Part shown: positions 13,093 through 27,276 of the stretch, piece by piece
How the letters are laid out: the number at the start of each line of letters is the position of its first letter
How positions within the stretch are numbered: the stretch's first letter is position 1
Notes under the pieces: generated by a model
The model's input: the letters and a program-made list of their open reading frames with translations, nothing else
What the model was told of the DNA's origin: nothing
Database searches by the model: none
From: Hyperoplus lanceolatus
Lineage: Eukaryota > Chordata > Actinopteri > Uranoscopiformes > Ammodytidae
Reading direction: 5' to 3'
Assembly: GCA_026929865.2 (NCBI GenBank)
Contig: CM049395.1
Span: 33,521,501 to 33,585,500, forward strand
DNA length: 64,000 nucleotides
Translations under genes and position numbers: made by a program

Positions 13093-16000
13093 ATGTCAAC
13101 TTTCTTCACAAGAAAAGTGCCCATGCCCACTCTTGTGGACCCCGAAATCTGCTACCTCTTCCTCCTAAATCTCTTTTTTTGTGTGACAGCTTGGCCACAT
13201 GGTGAGTAAAATATATTTCTTATTGCAGTTTTGAATGGATGTGTTTCCTGCTGTAAACGGTAAAGGATAATTGTTATATATATTGGCCTTTTCCTTGTGA
13301 AAATGTTACTTTCACCAACAACCAAGCCTGCTGACATAACAAATGACTAATGGTGAAGTTATTTCATGACAATGGCAATACTTCTGCTACTGTATACTCT
13401 TTGTACACACGGACTATCTGGCATTCTAGCACATGGGACTTTTGAGCAGAGGGAAAACCTTGCATCTTCAGTGGGGCTTTGAAACATGTTTGAACCCACA
13501 CTTGCAGCTTTGGGGTTTTGATATGGTTCGCAAACCAGTGCAGGTTGAGCTAGATAGCATTGTCTGCCACAAAATACAAAATCCACTGCCAAGACAGCAG
13601 TTGTTCCAGTGATCATGAAATGTTGAATATGTGTTTTATGAGCCCAATCTGCACCTATTTTTATAAAAAGTAATATACATAATATATAATTCCTCCGCTG
13701 TAATATCTTTACATTTAATCTCCTCTACTGTTTTAGAGCCATGAAACAGAGGTCAGATTAGAAGTGAGAGGTTTCAGTTTAGGTGTGTTTTAAGTTTGAT
13801 GTCACTGTATTTTGCCACTAACAGAAGACAACTGCCCGAGCTCTGGGTGGAGCGCCATGTGTCGTCCATGCTGTGAGTACGAACTGATCCAGTGTCAGTG
13901 TCCCTCAAAAGGCTCCAGGGTCGGCTACACTGTCCCCTGCTGCCGCAATGCCCTGGATCAGTGTGACCCCTGCATCATTCACCCAGGTATAATCTTATAT
14001 TGTCACTGAGATATTTTCTTCAATCTGTTTGTATAGAAGGATATGTAAAACGAAAAAAAGTGATTGTATGGCATGCTTATAATACCTGACCAGTCCATAT
14101 TCTGTTTATTCCAAACAAACAGCTGCTATCCATGGAGACATACAGTCATTCATTTCCTGTTTATGCAATGCTATTTCCATGGAAAAAACTACTAGACACT
14201 GGGAGTTTTGATCAACAAATGTTCACTGTATCCTGAATCATTATAGCAATATATCTCAGTGACTAAGAGTTGCAAATTGATTTGCAAAATTCCTCAGATT
14301 ATTAGATTACCATCAACATTTTCTCCCTCTTGCGTCCTTTGCCATAGGCTGCAGTCTGTTTGAGAACTGTAAAACCTGCCACAACGGAACATGGAAAGCC
14401 AACGATGACTTCTTCATCAATGGAAAGTATTGCACAGAGTGCCGCCAAGGCTGGAGCGGAGGGGGCTGTAAAAGTAAGTTTAATTGCTTCAACTCAGTAT
14501 TGCTGTAAGGCTTTATCTTGAAAGAAGAAAAGAATGGCTGAATATTCTGAATGTCCTTGCTTGAGAAAACGTGGATAGCACGGTGCATTCATTTCAGTTC
14601 AACACTCAGCAATTAAGTATCGAGCAGCTGCACTCCACCATGCCTAAGTGTTGGTGTGTCATTGTATACGTGTTCTATACAGTTTAGGACACATTCTTGG
14701 ATTGTCTCATATGCAAGGCCATAAACCACATAACTGAGTCATTCAACAAAGTCTGGCGGTGCTCTTGAAGACTGACAATGTATGGTAGCTTGAAATGACT
14801 TCATGTATTGTCAAGCTTTAAAGTGTTTGGAATTTGTTTTACAGCATTTGTGAACATTTCTAAGGATGTTTAAATAAATCATTAGAAGTTTCTTACATTT
14901 TAATAAGGAAACATACTGTCATCTACAAGTAAACCTCTTTAGTACCCTAGCTATGATTATGGGTAAGTAGGCAATTAATTCATGGAACAAGGGATTTGGG
15001 GCTGTACTCGTTATTAATACTGTGGTTTGCAGATATCAGATTGCTGCCTGCACCCATTATGTAATACACCATAAGGACACTTGGTGGCGACAATGCTTTT
15101 TTTGTTTGGTTTCAGCCGAGCTACAGCTGCAGTCAACTGCTAGTATCGTTCATGTAGTTCATATTCACTACATACGGAAATATTAGGAATAATTACTGTG
15201 TTAATGTATTTGAAACCATAATAATCCCAATTTTGTTTTATTAGCTACCATAACTAAATAGATTACATCATCAGACATTTACTGGTGAAGCCCACAATGA
15301 AATGATTATATTCATATCAAGGAAAGCTATGTACCTGTTGGCCACTCCTCGTATCCATTCTCCAGAATGTTTTCCATTCTTAATCTTGCCATGGCACGAG
15401 GGCAAAACGCCACTTGAATTTCATGTCTGTCATGCACTGTCAGTTTGAGAAACAAAAGGGAACGCAAGGAGCCATTGTGCAAAGACTGTTGTTCTACAGA
15501 AACCTGTTCAGGGTCTGTATAGGTTCAAGAGGCCAGACATTCACACTATGTAGGCTGCATGCTTTTAATAATGTGTTGCTAAGTGAGCAGTGTGTGCAAT
15601 GCGGTTTGTGACTTTGAAAATATTCTAAGCCCTTAAAACATTGACCATTTAACGCGAACCGCAATTACAACCCTCACCCTTGTCCTTTTAATATAAAGGT
15701 GCAGTGTGTAAAAATATATCGGCAGATTTTAGAACAGACTTGGTAGAAATGCCCTGCATTCTAGAACGTTCACCACTAGATCCCACTAAATATTCAGATA
15801 GTACACACTACACCTTTAAGTCTAAAGAACTGACTGATATTTTTTTTAACCCTCTGAGAAACACACATTGTAATCGAACACCAGCGTGTTTTTTCTAATC
15901 ACTGTTATTGAAGTCATGGTTGGATCCCGTCATCTAATAATGTTTTGTAAATGATCTGCCCTGTTAAACAACGCTAACACATTACCGTTCCTACTTGCAA

Positions 16001-19000
16001 CAGTGAAAATGTTTGGTGGCACTGTGATAAACACACACTGAATGATGGTGTGGAATTACCAAGTGAAAGTAATGACAGTCATCTTGTGGGTAGCATGTGG
16101 CGGCTTTGTCCAGCGGGCCCAGGGTCACATAGCCCTGGAGAGTTACCCAACAAACGCCAGATGTGAATGGAAAGTGCAAGTGGAGAGGGACAGCATCATT
16201 GAGCTGAGGTGGGTCTCCTTTCTTTCCAGAATTTGCACACATATTAATTGAAATAAACATGGAAATGCAGCCAATGTTTGAAATGATATCAGGTGACAAA
16301 AAAAAATCAATGTGGAGAATTGATTGGATTTATGAAAGGGCCGGAGCTAAGAGTTAGGATTTCTATTTGGCTGAAGTCAGGGCAAGGTTTGCCAGGATTT
16401 ATACAGATCCAGCTTTTTGCTGTTTTGACCTAACATAACAAACTAACATAATGGGACTTGCAAGATTTTATTTAGTGCAATTACCTCTTTCTGAAGCTGG
16501 TCGAGCAAAGGAATGTGAGATTTATTTTGTGTTTTTTTTGTATGCTGGATACTACCTCTGCTACATCTGCAGTTGGCCACACAGAAGACAAACTCAATAT
16601 CACTCTGTCAGCTGATGTTGAAGCTAAAAGTTGTGAAATGCATCAGAAATAGTCAAGTGTATATAGCCACAATGTAACGGTCCCATCTTCAAGAACTATT
16701 GCCTACCCAAAAAAGAGAGGGAAGATGACATTTTTAGTGCAAAGCGAATCACAAAAAAGTGATTATTTTTTTCAGTCGTAGGGCAATCATTGGGACACCT
16801 CAGCTGATCCTCAGATTAAGGCAGAGACAGACCTGCATGAGGCCACAATAATTGAAAAGTTCTAAGACGGATGTTAAGTATTTGGAATTGGATTGAAAAC
16901 ACAACAGTTAACAATAAATTCTCTTTGATGATGCTGCAGGTTTTCACAGCTCAATCTGGAGTGGGAACATAACTGTCGTTATGACTATGTTGAGGTGCGT
17001 GACGGCCACACTCTGAGCTCCCCTGTGATTGGTCGCTTCTGTGGCGACAGGCTGCCTCCTCCAATCAGAAGCTCTGGGAACCTCATGCACATCCTCTTCA
17101 TCTCGGATGGCTACAACAACTTTGACGGCTTTGTTCTCACTTATCAGCAGAGTTTAGGCAGGTACAACCATTGTTCATATTTTAGATGCTGCTTACAGGT
17201 TATACAGTAAGACTATAGGTTTGACAGTAAAGCAGAAACACTCAACAATGCATTACAATCTGATGCAGTTGCCTCAAAATAAACACACTTTTAAATGCTT
17301 ACGATGTGCTTTTGCTGTGCTGTGTCCACGGCTATTAAATTATACTGTTTGGTGTTCCTGTTATTTTGGCCACATACTCTGATGTATTATATAAGGAGGC
17401 CTGTGATATTCACATTAAAAGATTGAGATCATGATGTGTATTTATTCATGATACACTGTAGACATTTGCTTCAGAAACGTGTATCATGGATACATGATAT
17501 ACAGTAGATGATGATACTTTGCCACCCCTCCATGCGTGGAGCAACTATCTTTGTTTGCTTGCACCATATTTGCCCCTGGACCTTTCTCTTTTATTCTGCT
17601 GTGTCTGCACAACCTCCTATACTGCACAGTGCAGTGATGTGAGACGGACAGTCAGTGACACAGATTTATCATACTCATCTCTCTCTCCATTTGCTTTCTT
17701 CAAAGCCAATCATGCATCTAACTTGCATCCCATTTATCCAGTATTTTCCCTTCTGCACAATAACTCTTGCTACCTAACCTAAACATACCATATTGTTACA
17801 GCTGGAATGGATGGTATAGCCCACCTTTGCAATATTTTGGTAAAGATTATTTTAGTATGTCAAACAAGGGTCGAGTTATTTCATCATATAATGCAGGAAA
17901 AAAACGCTACTCCTCTTCCCTTCGAAATCTTCTGCAAGAAAATATTTATTATATATCTTTAAATAGTTAATGTTTACAACAACTTGGGCCAACCTAACGA
18001 AAGCCTATCAGCTCTTTCTCTATGCACAGGATACTGCAATACTAATCTAAAAGATCAAATGTAACGATTGAGATTCCAAACATTTTAAACCGGCTTTTAT
18101 TTAGAAACAAATCTGGCCATCCTTGGTTGGAGCTCAGGTAATACATAGTTACTGGTTTTTAGTTAAACATGTTTCTAATCCCAACAGAGAATACTTTTGA
18201 TTAGTTTAAATGATTTTTGAGAATTAGCTTCCATTTGAGGCAATGAAACAGGATTTTAAAACTCTATCATACATTTTGAACCATTTATGTTAATTCAATT
18301 ACCTTTACAGTTTTAACATTTGTTTATCTCTTTTTTTTGACATTGAGTGATTGTTTCAGTGGGTGACTTGTCTTTCATTATACCAAGAAAATGTCTCCAC
18401 AGTTTTGGCCATCGAGACTCCTGTCGCGTGTACTCTCCCAGAGAAACTGCTGAATGGCTATTTAATGCCTGTATACGGCCCAGGGGAGGAGCTCTCATCT
18501 GTAAACTACCGGTGCCATCGACCTTTTACACTGACCGGCTCCCAACAGAGGACCTGTCAGCGCAATGGCACGTGGAGCGGCACACTTCCCACATGTGTGA
18601 AAGGTATCGTATAAACAGGTGGCCTCTGGTCTTATTGTATTGTTTTTGTATACTACATACAATACAATACACATGATGCATTTATTGAGGGAATTTAATC
18701 CATGTTCTTTCTGTCAAACACATACTCACACAGGCCAAACAATCAGAATCCCATGTTCCCCTCCAACTAAATTGCTCAATGGCTACCACAGACCTGCTCC
18801 TGACACAGCTGGAGGGGCAGCAGAGATCATTGAGTTTTTCTGTAAAAAATCTTACTTTCTGAGTGGAATCCCCCAGAGTACCTGCCATTCTAATGGATCC
18901 TGGAGTAGCAGGCCACCCAAGTGTGTGAGAGGTAATAAGGTTGGAAACACACTGCTACACACACTTGAGCATTCTAATTTCCGACCGCATTATTATGTGA

Positions 19001-21754
19001 GAAAGTGATTCTTCTGCTCTGATAGTCAATAGTAATTGATTCGCCCCTACAGCGTGTCGGGAGCCCAAAGTGTCTGAACTTGTGCGACAAAGTGTTGTGA
19101 AGCTGCACCTGACATCAAGGTAACCACTAAGACACTGTACGCATGGCTTATGTTTGAAATTAAAAAGGTTGTTGTGGATTTAGATCACATTAGTTACACC
19201 AGGCTGGCACATTAAAGGTGGTCCTCATCGATTCTTGAGAAAGCTTGTTGTAAAAATCGCTTGTTGTCAAAATCAGTGAATATCTCCTCACAACCTGTCC
19301 AAACTGTATGTTAGCTGTAAATATATAGGCTAAGCTCATAACTTGCGCTGATAAGTATTTGGCTTCGACACCTATTTAAATATTGACAGTCTTACTGTCA
19401 CACTTGCTACAGTACTACTGAAAACACATGTAATGTCATGGTGATAAATTGTAGCCTATATTGATTGCATTGTTGTTAGCCATCTGAGCCACTTTGTTTA
19501 CACTACAGCCTAGGCAGTGTAAGAACACCAGATTTGTTTTTCTAACGTACAGAAAACAAGCTGATTTTGACTAGCTTTCTCAAAATCCTTGACTACACGT
19601 TTAAGTGTTTCAGGTGTACGTGAGAAGATATTAAGAGATAATCCTGATCAAAGAACCTCTCATCCAGGTACGACATGCATGATTTGTTGTCAGCTGGCTT
19701 CATTCCGTTGGATAAACTGTCAAAACGAGAAGACACCTCCTCTGTTGATCTTCCTCAAGGCTTTCACGCGGTCTACACCAGCATAGAGTACAGGTGTGCC
19801 TCCCCGCTATACAGCCACACAGGAAGCTCCCAACGCACCTGTCTGAGGACTGGCAGGTGGAGTGGACGCCATGTGTCCTGCAAACCAGGTGAGAGCAGCA
19901 GCAGCAGCACAGGCAAAAAAACCCAGGCAAACAGTTGGCCTCCTGTCCAAAGTTAGTCCTCTCATCCAACTCTCTGCAAGATAATGAATGAGCTGATTGT
20001 ATTCAAACCAAAAATGTAGAAGAAATATGTTGACACAGATAGATATTACCCACAAACGTTTACAACATGTTCCTAAATAATATAGCACACTATTATTTAT
20101 GAACTATCACTATCACTAATATGCTATTACTGCCTTTTTGTAGATTTTTGACACACTTTTTCTCCTGTCTGACTTCCTGCAGTTTGTGGCAAATTCAACA
20201 CTTTCAGTCCACGCAACCTCAAAGACAGTCAATGGCCATGGCATGCGGCCATCTACATCCGCTCCCCTCCGGATCACACAGCCAGCCCCCACTGGCCCCG
20301 TGATATGACCTGGTCTGTCCAGCAGGGCGCCTCAGAGGAGGAGTCATTCTGGGCCCTGGCCTGCAGCGGGGCTCTGCTCAGCCAGCATAGCGTCCTTGTG
20401 TCAGCTCAGTGTGTGGTAGACAAGGACAAGCAGCAGACCCTTTCCCCAGCACAAGTCAAGGTTGTCATAGGCATTCAGCACAAGGCATCCAAAGACCAGC
20501 TTAAACGACTGAAACACCTGGGGGTACGGCACAGTCGGCTATAGTCAGAAAAGCTTAAGTTTGGGAGAAATTCCATCAGATGTTTTATATGCTATATATT
20601 GCTTTTATTGAACACGTTTGAAGAAAATCTACAGTCATATCGTTGATGAGATATAAAGGTGGATGCATTAGTTGAAGTGCTGCAAGTCGTCTCAGATATT
20701 AAGTTTGCATAACAGAATGAACTTGTTTTAAAGAAATGTTTAATCTAGAAGCATAAACATATGTTGGCCTGCTACTTACCAAAAAACATGCTTGTACTGG
20801 TTTTACATATTTCTATTTGTAGGTCATACAGTTCACAAAACCTTCCCAAGACTGAACAATATATTAAACAGCAGCTTTGATGATAGAGTACAAAGCATGT
20901 AATCTTCAATCAATAAATGTAATATTCTGGATAGGTTTTTATTTGTAAATGGTGCAGGAAGAAAACCCCATTGGCATTCAGATGGGCACTTAAAACTGTA
21001 CCAGGATACAATAAATTTGAATTTGAAATATTCGCAACATCCTGACACATATTATCTGATCTTGAAAGATATTCCAAAAACAACAACATGTTCACATTCT
21101 TGGTGGAATTAGACCTTCTCATGTATTCTTTAACCACCAGCGTGTATGCCTTTTCACATTTTCTCTTTCTGCCCAATACAGGTTTCACACATCTTAGTTC
21201 ATCCAAAGTTTTCCTCTGCACCGGACTCCAATGTGGCTGTGCTCAGATTAAAAGACAAGGCCCAGATCAGTGAGCGTGTTTCGCCTGTGTGTTTACCCAA
21301 AGTGCAAGGAGGGGAAGTGACGGCGCAGGAGGCTTATGCTGCAAGGTGGATTTTACAGATAAATGATCGCAGGCATCTGAGCCGCCACACTCCCTCGAGC
21401 CAGACCAAACGTGTTGAGCTGGCGGATTTTGCTCAATGCGAAAGACAATTGGTTCAAGGTGGAGCACACACCGCATTGATCAGTGACACTAAACTGTGCG
21501 TCATTAGGAAGCCATCTAGTCCTCAAAGCCCTTGTCCCAGTTTTATTCCAGGCATCACAGTCGTACCAGCTATGGCTTTGTCGACAGGTAATGTCTTGAC
21601 GGGGCACCAGGGGCCTCAGTCCGGCACAGAATGGCAGCTCCTTGGTTTGGAGAGTTTTTTCAGCTCTGCAGAAGAGAACTGCCATCAACAGACTCACACA
21701 CTTCAGACACGGATAGCCAACTTTCGAGACTGGATAGAAAAAAATATGAAATAA
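13093..21754 (+). CDS. pamr1: PAMR1-like secreted CUB/sushi protein with dead protease domain
   Basis: Exons: 13093-13201 (signal peptide; hydrophobic core [11 protein letters not shown]), 13825-13986 and 14348-14473 (Cys-rich head, e.g. [13 protein letters not shown]), 16094-16208 and 16940-17161 ([17 protein letters not shown]), 18403-18603 (sushi), 18734-18931 (sushi), 19053-19119, 19668-19888 (sushi), 20183-20523 and 21182-21754 (trypsin-like domain; TAA at the end). Phases agree at every junction except between 17161 (phase 2) and 18403 (phase 1), so at least one exon or an alternative site there is unresolved; the human protein has an EGF module at this point. [23 protein letters not shown] and [10 protein letters not shown] are close to PAMR1. 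PAMR1 is known as a secreted, catalytically inactive protein linked to muscle regeneration. Here the catalytic His, Asp and Ser positions are all changed (SAQC; DSNVAVL; no GDSGG). Confidence 0.9.
15693..15819. mobile_element. Short MITE in a pamr1 intron
   Basis: TATAAAGGTGCAGTGTGTAA at the left and TACACACTACACCTTTAA at the right form terminal inverted repeats. It is the same family as 1324-1701 but only about 127 bp, an internal-deletion copy. Confidence 0.7.
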
Positions 21755-23400
21755 ATTTTTTATTTTTTTATTAGAATTTCAAGTGAAGCTCATTTTCAGC
21801 TACTTCAGTTCTAAATGGTAATTTATTTACAGTTACTTGTGTAGAGATGGAGCAGACAGGGAGAATATAACATGTGTTTTGTTTACTGTTAACCTGCCAT
21901 AGTGTCAATATCATGTAATGTTATAACACAGATATTTCTACTTTCATTTCTCTCTGGTTATGTTTCATTGGGGCCATTTAAACTTCAAAAAAACTCAACC
22001 TGAGCTCAGCTGTTTAAGATACACACCCGCATACTCAATATCTTTGAAAGCTGCCATATTTTTATGAGGTGTGTTTTCGAGAATACATTTTGAATGATGA
22101 CGCTCTTTTAAAAAAATAAATAAATAAATCCTCCAGGTGCCATATTAGTACAGCACGTTTGCACACTGCACTGTGTGCTCCTGGCTTTTAAACAATGTAT
22201 TTTTTTGCTGTATAGATTTATTCAGTGTCAATTTCCAGTTTGATTCTCCATCCTGCTGAGGCTTATACTTGACTAAGTCAATAATTCTCCCAGCTGCAGG
22301 CCTCCGACCTTTTGGACTATCCTGCAGATACATTTTAAGGAGAAAAAGTCATTTTCTGAATGCAAGTATGCATAGGTTGATTTTCTGCTGAACTGATATT
22401 AAGACATTGATTATTCCGTTTATATGCACAGTGTAAATTTCCCCATAAAACAATGACATTGGCCTTTTAAAAGAAATGGCATTCGATCAACAATCATTTA
22501 AAGATCCCCATGTGACATCACTTCCCTTTGATTCATGAATGTTCAGCAATACACATGTGCATGTGAATGGCAGTACACCATGCAGGGTCTGCCCGTCTGT
22601 CACTGTAAATATACACAGTGCCTGTGTACGTATGTGGCCTTTGCATGTGAGGTGATACGTTCGTGAGTTTCCCCGACGACTGTCCAACATGTGCTGTCAA
22701 TGAGAAACACACTGAGAGGATTTGCTAAACATAGCTCTTACTCCTGAGACGCAGACGACCGCTGTGCTCCCCACGGCTTTGTGCAGGACACCGTTTAAGC
22801 CTGCCCAATTAAACAATGAGCGGCTCAGTAGTCGGTCTCTGCAATATACAAACAGAATTGACAGGGTAACAAAGCAACCCATCATTACATTTCTAGTGTA
22901 AACACAACACATGAGCAAATACAGAAAGAAGAGATAATGCCTCAGATTGCTAGTGTGAACACATTAGTGATCCTACTGCACATCACTGTCATGCAATCAT
23001 AAAAAGAACCCTGTGACCGCAAATTATTGAAATTTCAGAAATGTATTACAGATACAAACAAATCGACAAACTTTTATAATGTTTGCATGTGAGTTGCCGT
23101 AATGGGACCGGGCCTTAATGTTTTGCACTAGCAGAGGTCTCCATGTTACTGCACGATGCTGATAATGGGTTGAAAGTATTCTAATCTAGTACTCTTGAAC
23201 TGAGAGAAAACCCCACCCACACCTGAGAAAAAGTACAGACCTCACATCTCAAATCTCTGTCTGTGCATTGGTAGGCACACTCGTGCATGTGCAGGGTGTT
23301 TGTATAGGTTGACCGAGGGAGGTGCAAGGATTCCTGTACTTTAGTAAAGGAGAGGAGAGGAGGAGTAACCTGCAGCAACACCTGTATGACATCTCTCCAA
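21755..23400. other. pamr1: Downstream of pamr1, no gene recognised
   Basis: Probably begins with the pamr1 3' UTR. AATAAATAAATAAA at about 22116-22128 is a possible poly(A) signal cluster. No further coding sequence is seen. Confidence 0.3.
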
Positions 23401-23439
23401 AAACTCTGAAAACCTAAATGCTGCTTTAATACTACCAAC

Positions 23440-23507
23440 ACCTGAAGACATTTTTTTTAAATAAGGAAAGCTCCTGAATTTAAATAAGACAAGACCTTCC
23501 TTCACAG
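23440..23507 (+). other. Possible non-coding first exon ending at a GTAAGA donor
   Basis: A purine-rich segment ends ttcacag followed by GTAAGA at 23508. There is no TATA box and no good open frame. It lies in the direction of slc1a2 and could be a distant leader exon of that gene, but one donor-like site is weak evidence. Confidence 0.15.
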
Positions 23508-25836
23508 GTAAGATTTTTTAAATTGTTTTATGAATGCTAAAGCTGTAGAGTTACACTGTCCTTACCGCGTGCATGTAACTGGCAAACAGGTCTTTTTTTA
23601 AATGTAACAGAGAACAATTCTGCCTGCAATATGATGGATTTCCCTCAGGATGACCCGAGCTTCATCCTTTCAACTGTCATTCAGAATCAGAATGTTGATG
23701 GCTGTATGACATTCTAACTGAAGATGGTTACTGGGTTAGACAGGGTGCTGTATAATATGAAGCTTTCAGGGTGGAATTGTTGCAACGTTTTTTGTGCTGT
23801 GACCCAATTTCCAGAAGCTGAATTTAATGGATGGTGCTATTGAAGGTAAAGTCAGGGTACTGGCAAAATGCCTATCAGTTAAAACAAAGAATATATACGT
23901 ACAATGTCATGAAATAAGCTGTGTTGGTTCTTCACCCTCCCTAAAATGCTTAAAAACGCACAAACTGTTCAAATAGTATTGGCTCTACATCTAAGGACAG
24001 ACACGAGTCAACGCGTGCATTATTTGGAAGTGACAGTTTCTCAAAGCAATGCAAAACTGCCGGCCTTGGGCCACATGTGCATCATTAGAGATACAGCGTT
24101 TCTGTGAGATAAACTTCCACCCACCACACTCCGCGACTCGAGACAAGGCTGCAAGTGGATGAAGTTCAAAACAATAGCCCCAAGTAACTTCTTTTTGATG
24201 CCTCATGTCAGGAAACGTGACAAGAAATACAGCCACGCTGTTGTTTGACAAACTTTGGATAAAGCAAACAGCGTGTTGCACATTTGAATATTTTCAAACA
24301 TATTCGTGCAATAACAGTCCCTCCAAAATTACAATGAAGGGGACTGTAATAGTTAGGCTGGATTGCATAACCCTGTTCACTTGTCCCTCTCAGATATATA
24401 ATTCAAAGTTGTTCTGAGTGTTCACCTTTGTCCTGATAAAACCTTTTCTATGCTGATGACAGTGATCTATTTCAGGATAAAAATGCTCCCATCCATAGGA
24501 CTTGAGGTAGGTCACCAAATAGTTTGATGAGTATTAGAATGATTTGAATCATTTGCTGTGGCCTTTGCAGTCACCACATCTCAACTAAATGTAACACCTA
24601 TGGGATATTATTGCCTGACATGTTCAACCGTACTCACCAACATCATCATAATCATCGAGCCATTTCTCTATTTGTACATGATTTTGTCTCTAATATGTAA
24701 AAAATACAAAATTCTTAATTGCAAGGGGGTACATCACAGTGCACACTTTGATTGATAGCATGAGACAACTCAGAGCTCTTGACTGATGTTCAAACATTTC
24801 AAACTCTATAACCATACGATAAACATTGGATGGCTAGCAACATCAGAACAACATTTTGGAGCTGTTGAAAGACACATTTTCCTTATTCGAGGAATCCTAG
24901 CTGAATTATTCAGCTTTAATTTGCCATACTCTGTGTCACGTAGGACAAGAATAATTTTTGAAATAATTTTGAGTGGAAACGGCAAAACCTTCTTGACTGA
25001 AGAGGAGGGCATGATAGTCAAGGGGTGCTTATCCGACCTGAAATGTTTTAATTGTACATCTCCTGCAGCTGACTCTCATAATCAGCTCTGGATCGGATCC
25101 AACTGAAATCCTGCTCTTAGAAGATGTAATTAAAATGTTCACTGAAACAGTATCATCAGCGTGAGTCAGGGTTCTCTGATGCAGAGCAGGCTCACTAAAA
25201 GGCAAATGATAACACATGCATTTACATTCAAAGGGTGATCTAAAATCCTGTTGAGACAACCAAACCTATTTTCACTAAGCTAATACACATTCCAAACAAC
25301 ACAGAGAATACACAATATTCAGTGAACATTCTCTATTAAGTGCAATTGAATGTTTGTCTTTGTCCTTTACTCCCTGGCCTCAAATGATCCACCCTTAAAA
25401 AAAAGTTAATCCCTGCTCTGACCTCGAACTCAGTTTATATCCCTATCCTCACTGATGGAACTTTGAGCCTCTGGTATTGCCGTAGATTGTTTGAGATTTG
25501 GTGCAGATGAAACATAAGCACATCATTTAATGAACTGTGTCTTGTCATGTTGTACCTTCCCAAAACAATATATCTATAGAGTTAAAGGTTTGGTTGACAT
25601 ATCTTAATGGATAAGCAAGTGATATTGTTTGGTTAATATACGTGTTAAAATACTCTATATTCATACCGCAATCACTTGAACAGTATGCACAGTTCATAAG
25701 ACAAGTATCCCAGTCATTCAGCTTTGCAGATAAAATGTTGAATATCCCGCTTGTTTTTATCCAATCTGGAGACAGAGCGCTATAAAGAGGGGGGTCTCTG
25801 TGTCCGTGAACGATGATTTGCTGCTCTCCATCGTGA

Positions 25837-25945
25837 CACTATCTGACGAAGACCGCTGCGAGTTCATCCGTTGGTGATGTAGGGACGAGGGAGGGGACTG
25901 TTAACTGCAGTCAATGACAGGAAGTTAGCTAAAAGAACCATATCA
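25837..25945. repeat. Interspersed repeat, copy 1 of 2
   Basis: The sequence around GTAGGGACGAGGGAGGGGAC, followed by taactgcagt and caggaagttagctaaaagaacca, recurs at 57122-57233 in the same orientation with few differences. The two copies are 31 kb apart, so this is an interspersed family. The ends and class are not resolved. The second copy runs into agcacctttaa, suggesting a MITE end. Confidence 0.7.
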
Positions 25946-27157
25946 CTTACTTCTCCCTTTAAGCAGTTTAAGTTCGGTATTGTTTCATGCTAAATGTTTG
26001 GAATATTATTGCAGTTTTCCCTGGGAACCAGTTACGACGAAGCTCATCTCAAAACACCACAGTGATCTTGCATATGACTTGGTTTTGGAGATCTTGAGTT
26101 TAAAAAAAGAAAACATTGAAATTAATTTTAATTGAAATTAATCAATATCTCTGCTCAGTCCTATAAAATAAATTAAAAATGAATTCCTTTTATGCAGTGA
26201 TTTTTTTAAGAAATAAGTGTCACGACGACAGTACTACTGCACTAGACTCCGACCAGCACTTACCTGTTCTAATGAAGAGAATTTGAATGTCTCGTCTCAT
26301 TTGCATTCCCTTTCTCACATGTTCTATGAAGAGCAGTTCTTGATAATACTTGACTGCATGAAGAGTAATTGCAGTGCTTCCACTTAGTAGTAGCACATCG
26401 AACGAACGTGTTATGTTTTTGCAATTATATTCATAATTTCATGACCTTCTAAACTAACTTTTATATGTGTGGGTTGCATTGGTTGCTTGCCACAATGCAT
26501 GGCTGTTTAAACTGGAAAAACCTTTATTTCACTTGTGGTGTATTTTGTCATAACACATCCTAAAATGACTGTTTAATTAAGTAAAACCATTATACTGAAT
26601 AACAAGATATCTACAAGTCAAAATGCATCTCTCCATGTGTGAAAGGGGGCAGATCCTTATGACCAAAGTGACACTCATCTTACTTAGAGTCTGAGGATAA
26701 AAAGGCCTTAGAATCAGAAGAATAGCGGGTTTTGCTAGGAGCTTTTCATGATGCATCTACCTCACTTTAAATTTGACTCCAATACTTTGTATATTTTGAT
26801 TGGCTTCGTTATTTTGATTGCAGTCTGAGTTTTTGTTTATAAGAAAGAATTGTTCCGGAAAACCTCCTCAACTGCATCAAGCTGTCTCTTTTTTCATCAT
26901 CCTGGTACCACCACAGTTTTTGAAAGTCTGTCCAGAAACGACACACTACAAAGAATGTTATCAAAAGGATTATATAAGCCAAACGTGGATGGCAGCTTCC
27001 ATAATTGACTGAGCTGTGAGCAGTATAGTTATATTTTCAGTCATAAGTCAGATAATGTTCATGTAAGTGTTTCTGAAAGGGGACAGCAGATGGAGATTTC
27101 TGAACCTGTAGTGGAGCGTATAATATTTAATTGATCTGAAATTAAATCGCTTAAAGC

Positions 27158-27276
27158 GGTGACACCTCGACGCTTTGCCACATGGAACCATCAGAGAAGG
27201 CCATTACTTCTCATTGTTTCTGGCTCATTGGAGGAACACTGTTTCACTGACTGACTGATCCCACGTCGAGGTGTCC
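27158..27276. repeat. Short inverted-repeat element
   Basis: GGTGACACCTCGACG at the left and CGTCGAGGTGTCC at the right are inverted, about 90 bp apart. There is no coding content. It may be a tiny foldback element or MITE. Confidence 0.45.

Noticed and set aside
19615..19667. A separate pamr1 exon between 19119 and 19668
   Set aside because: Entering at GTGTACGTG in the required phase hits a stop at once. The acceptor at 19667 gives a continuous frame from the previous exon instead.
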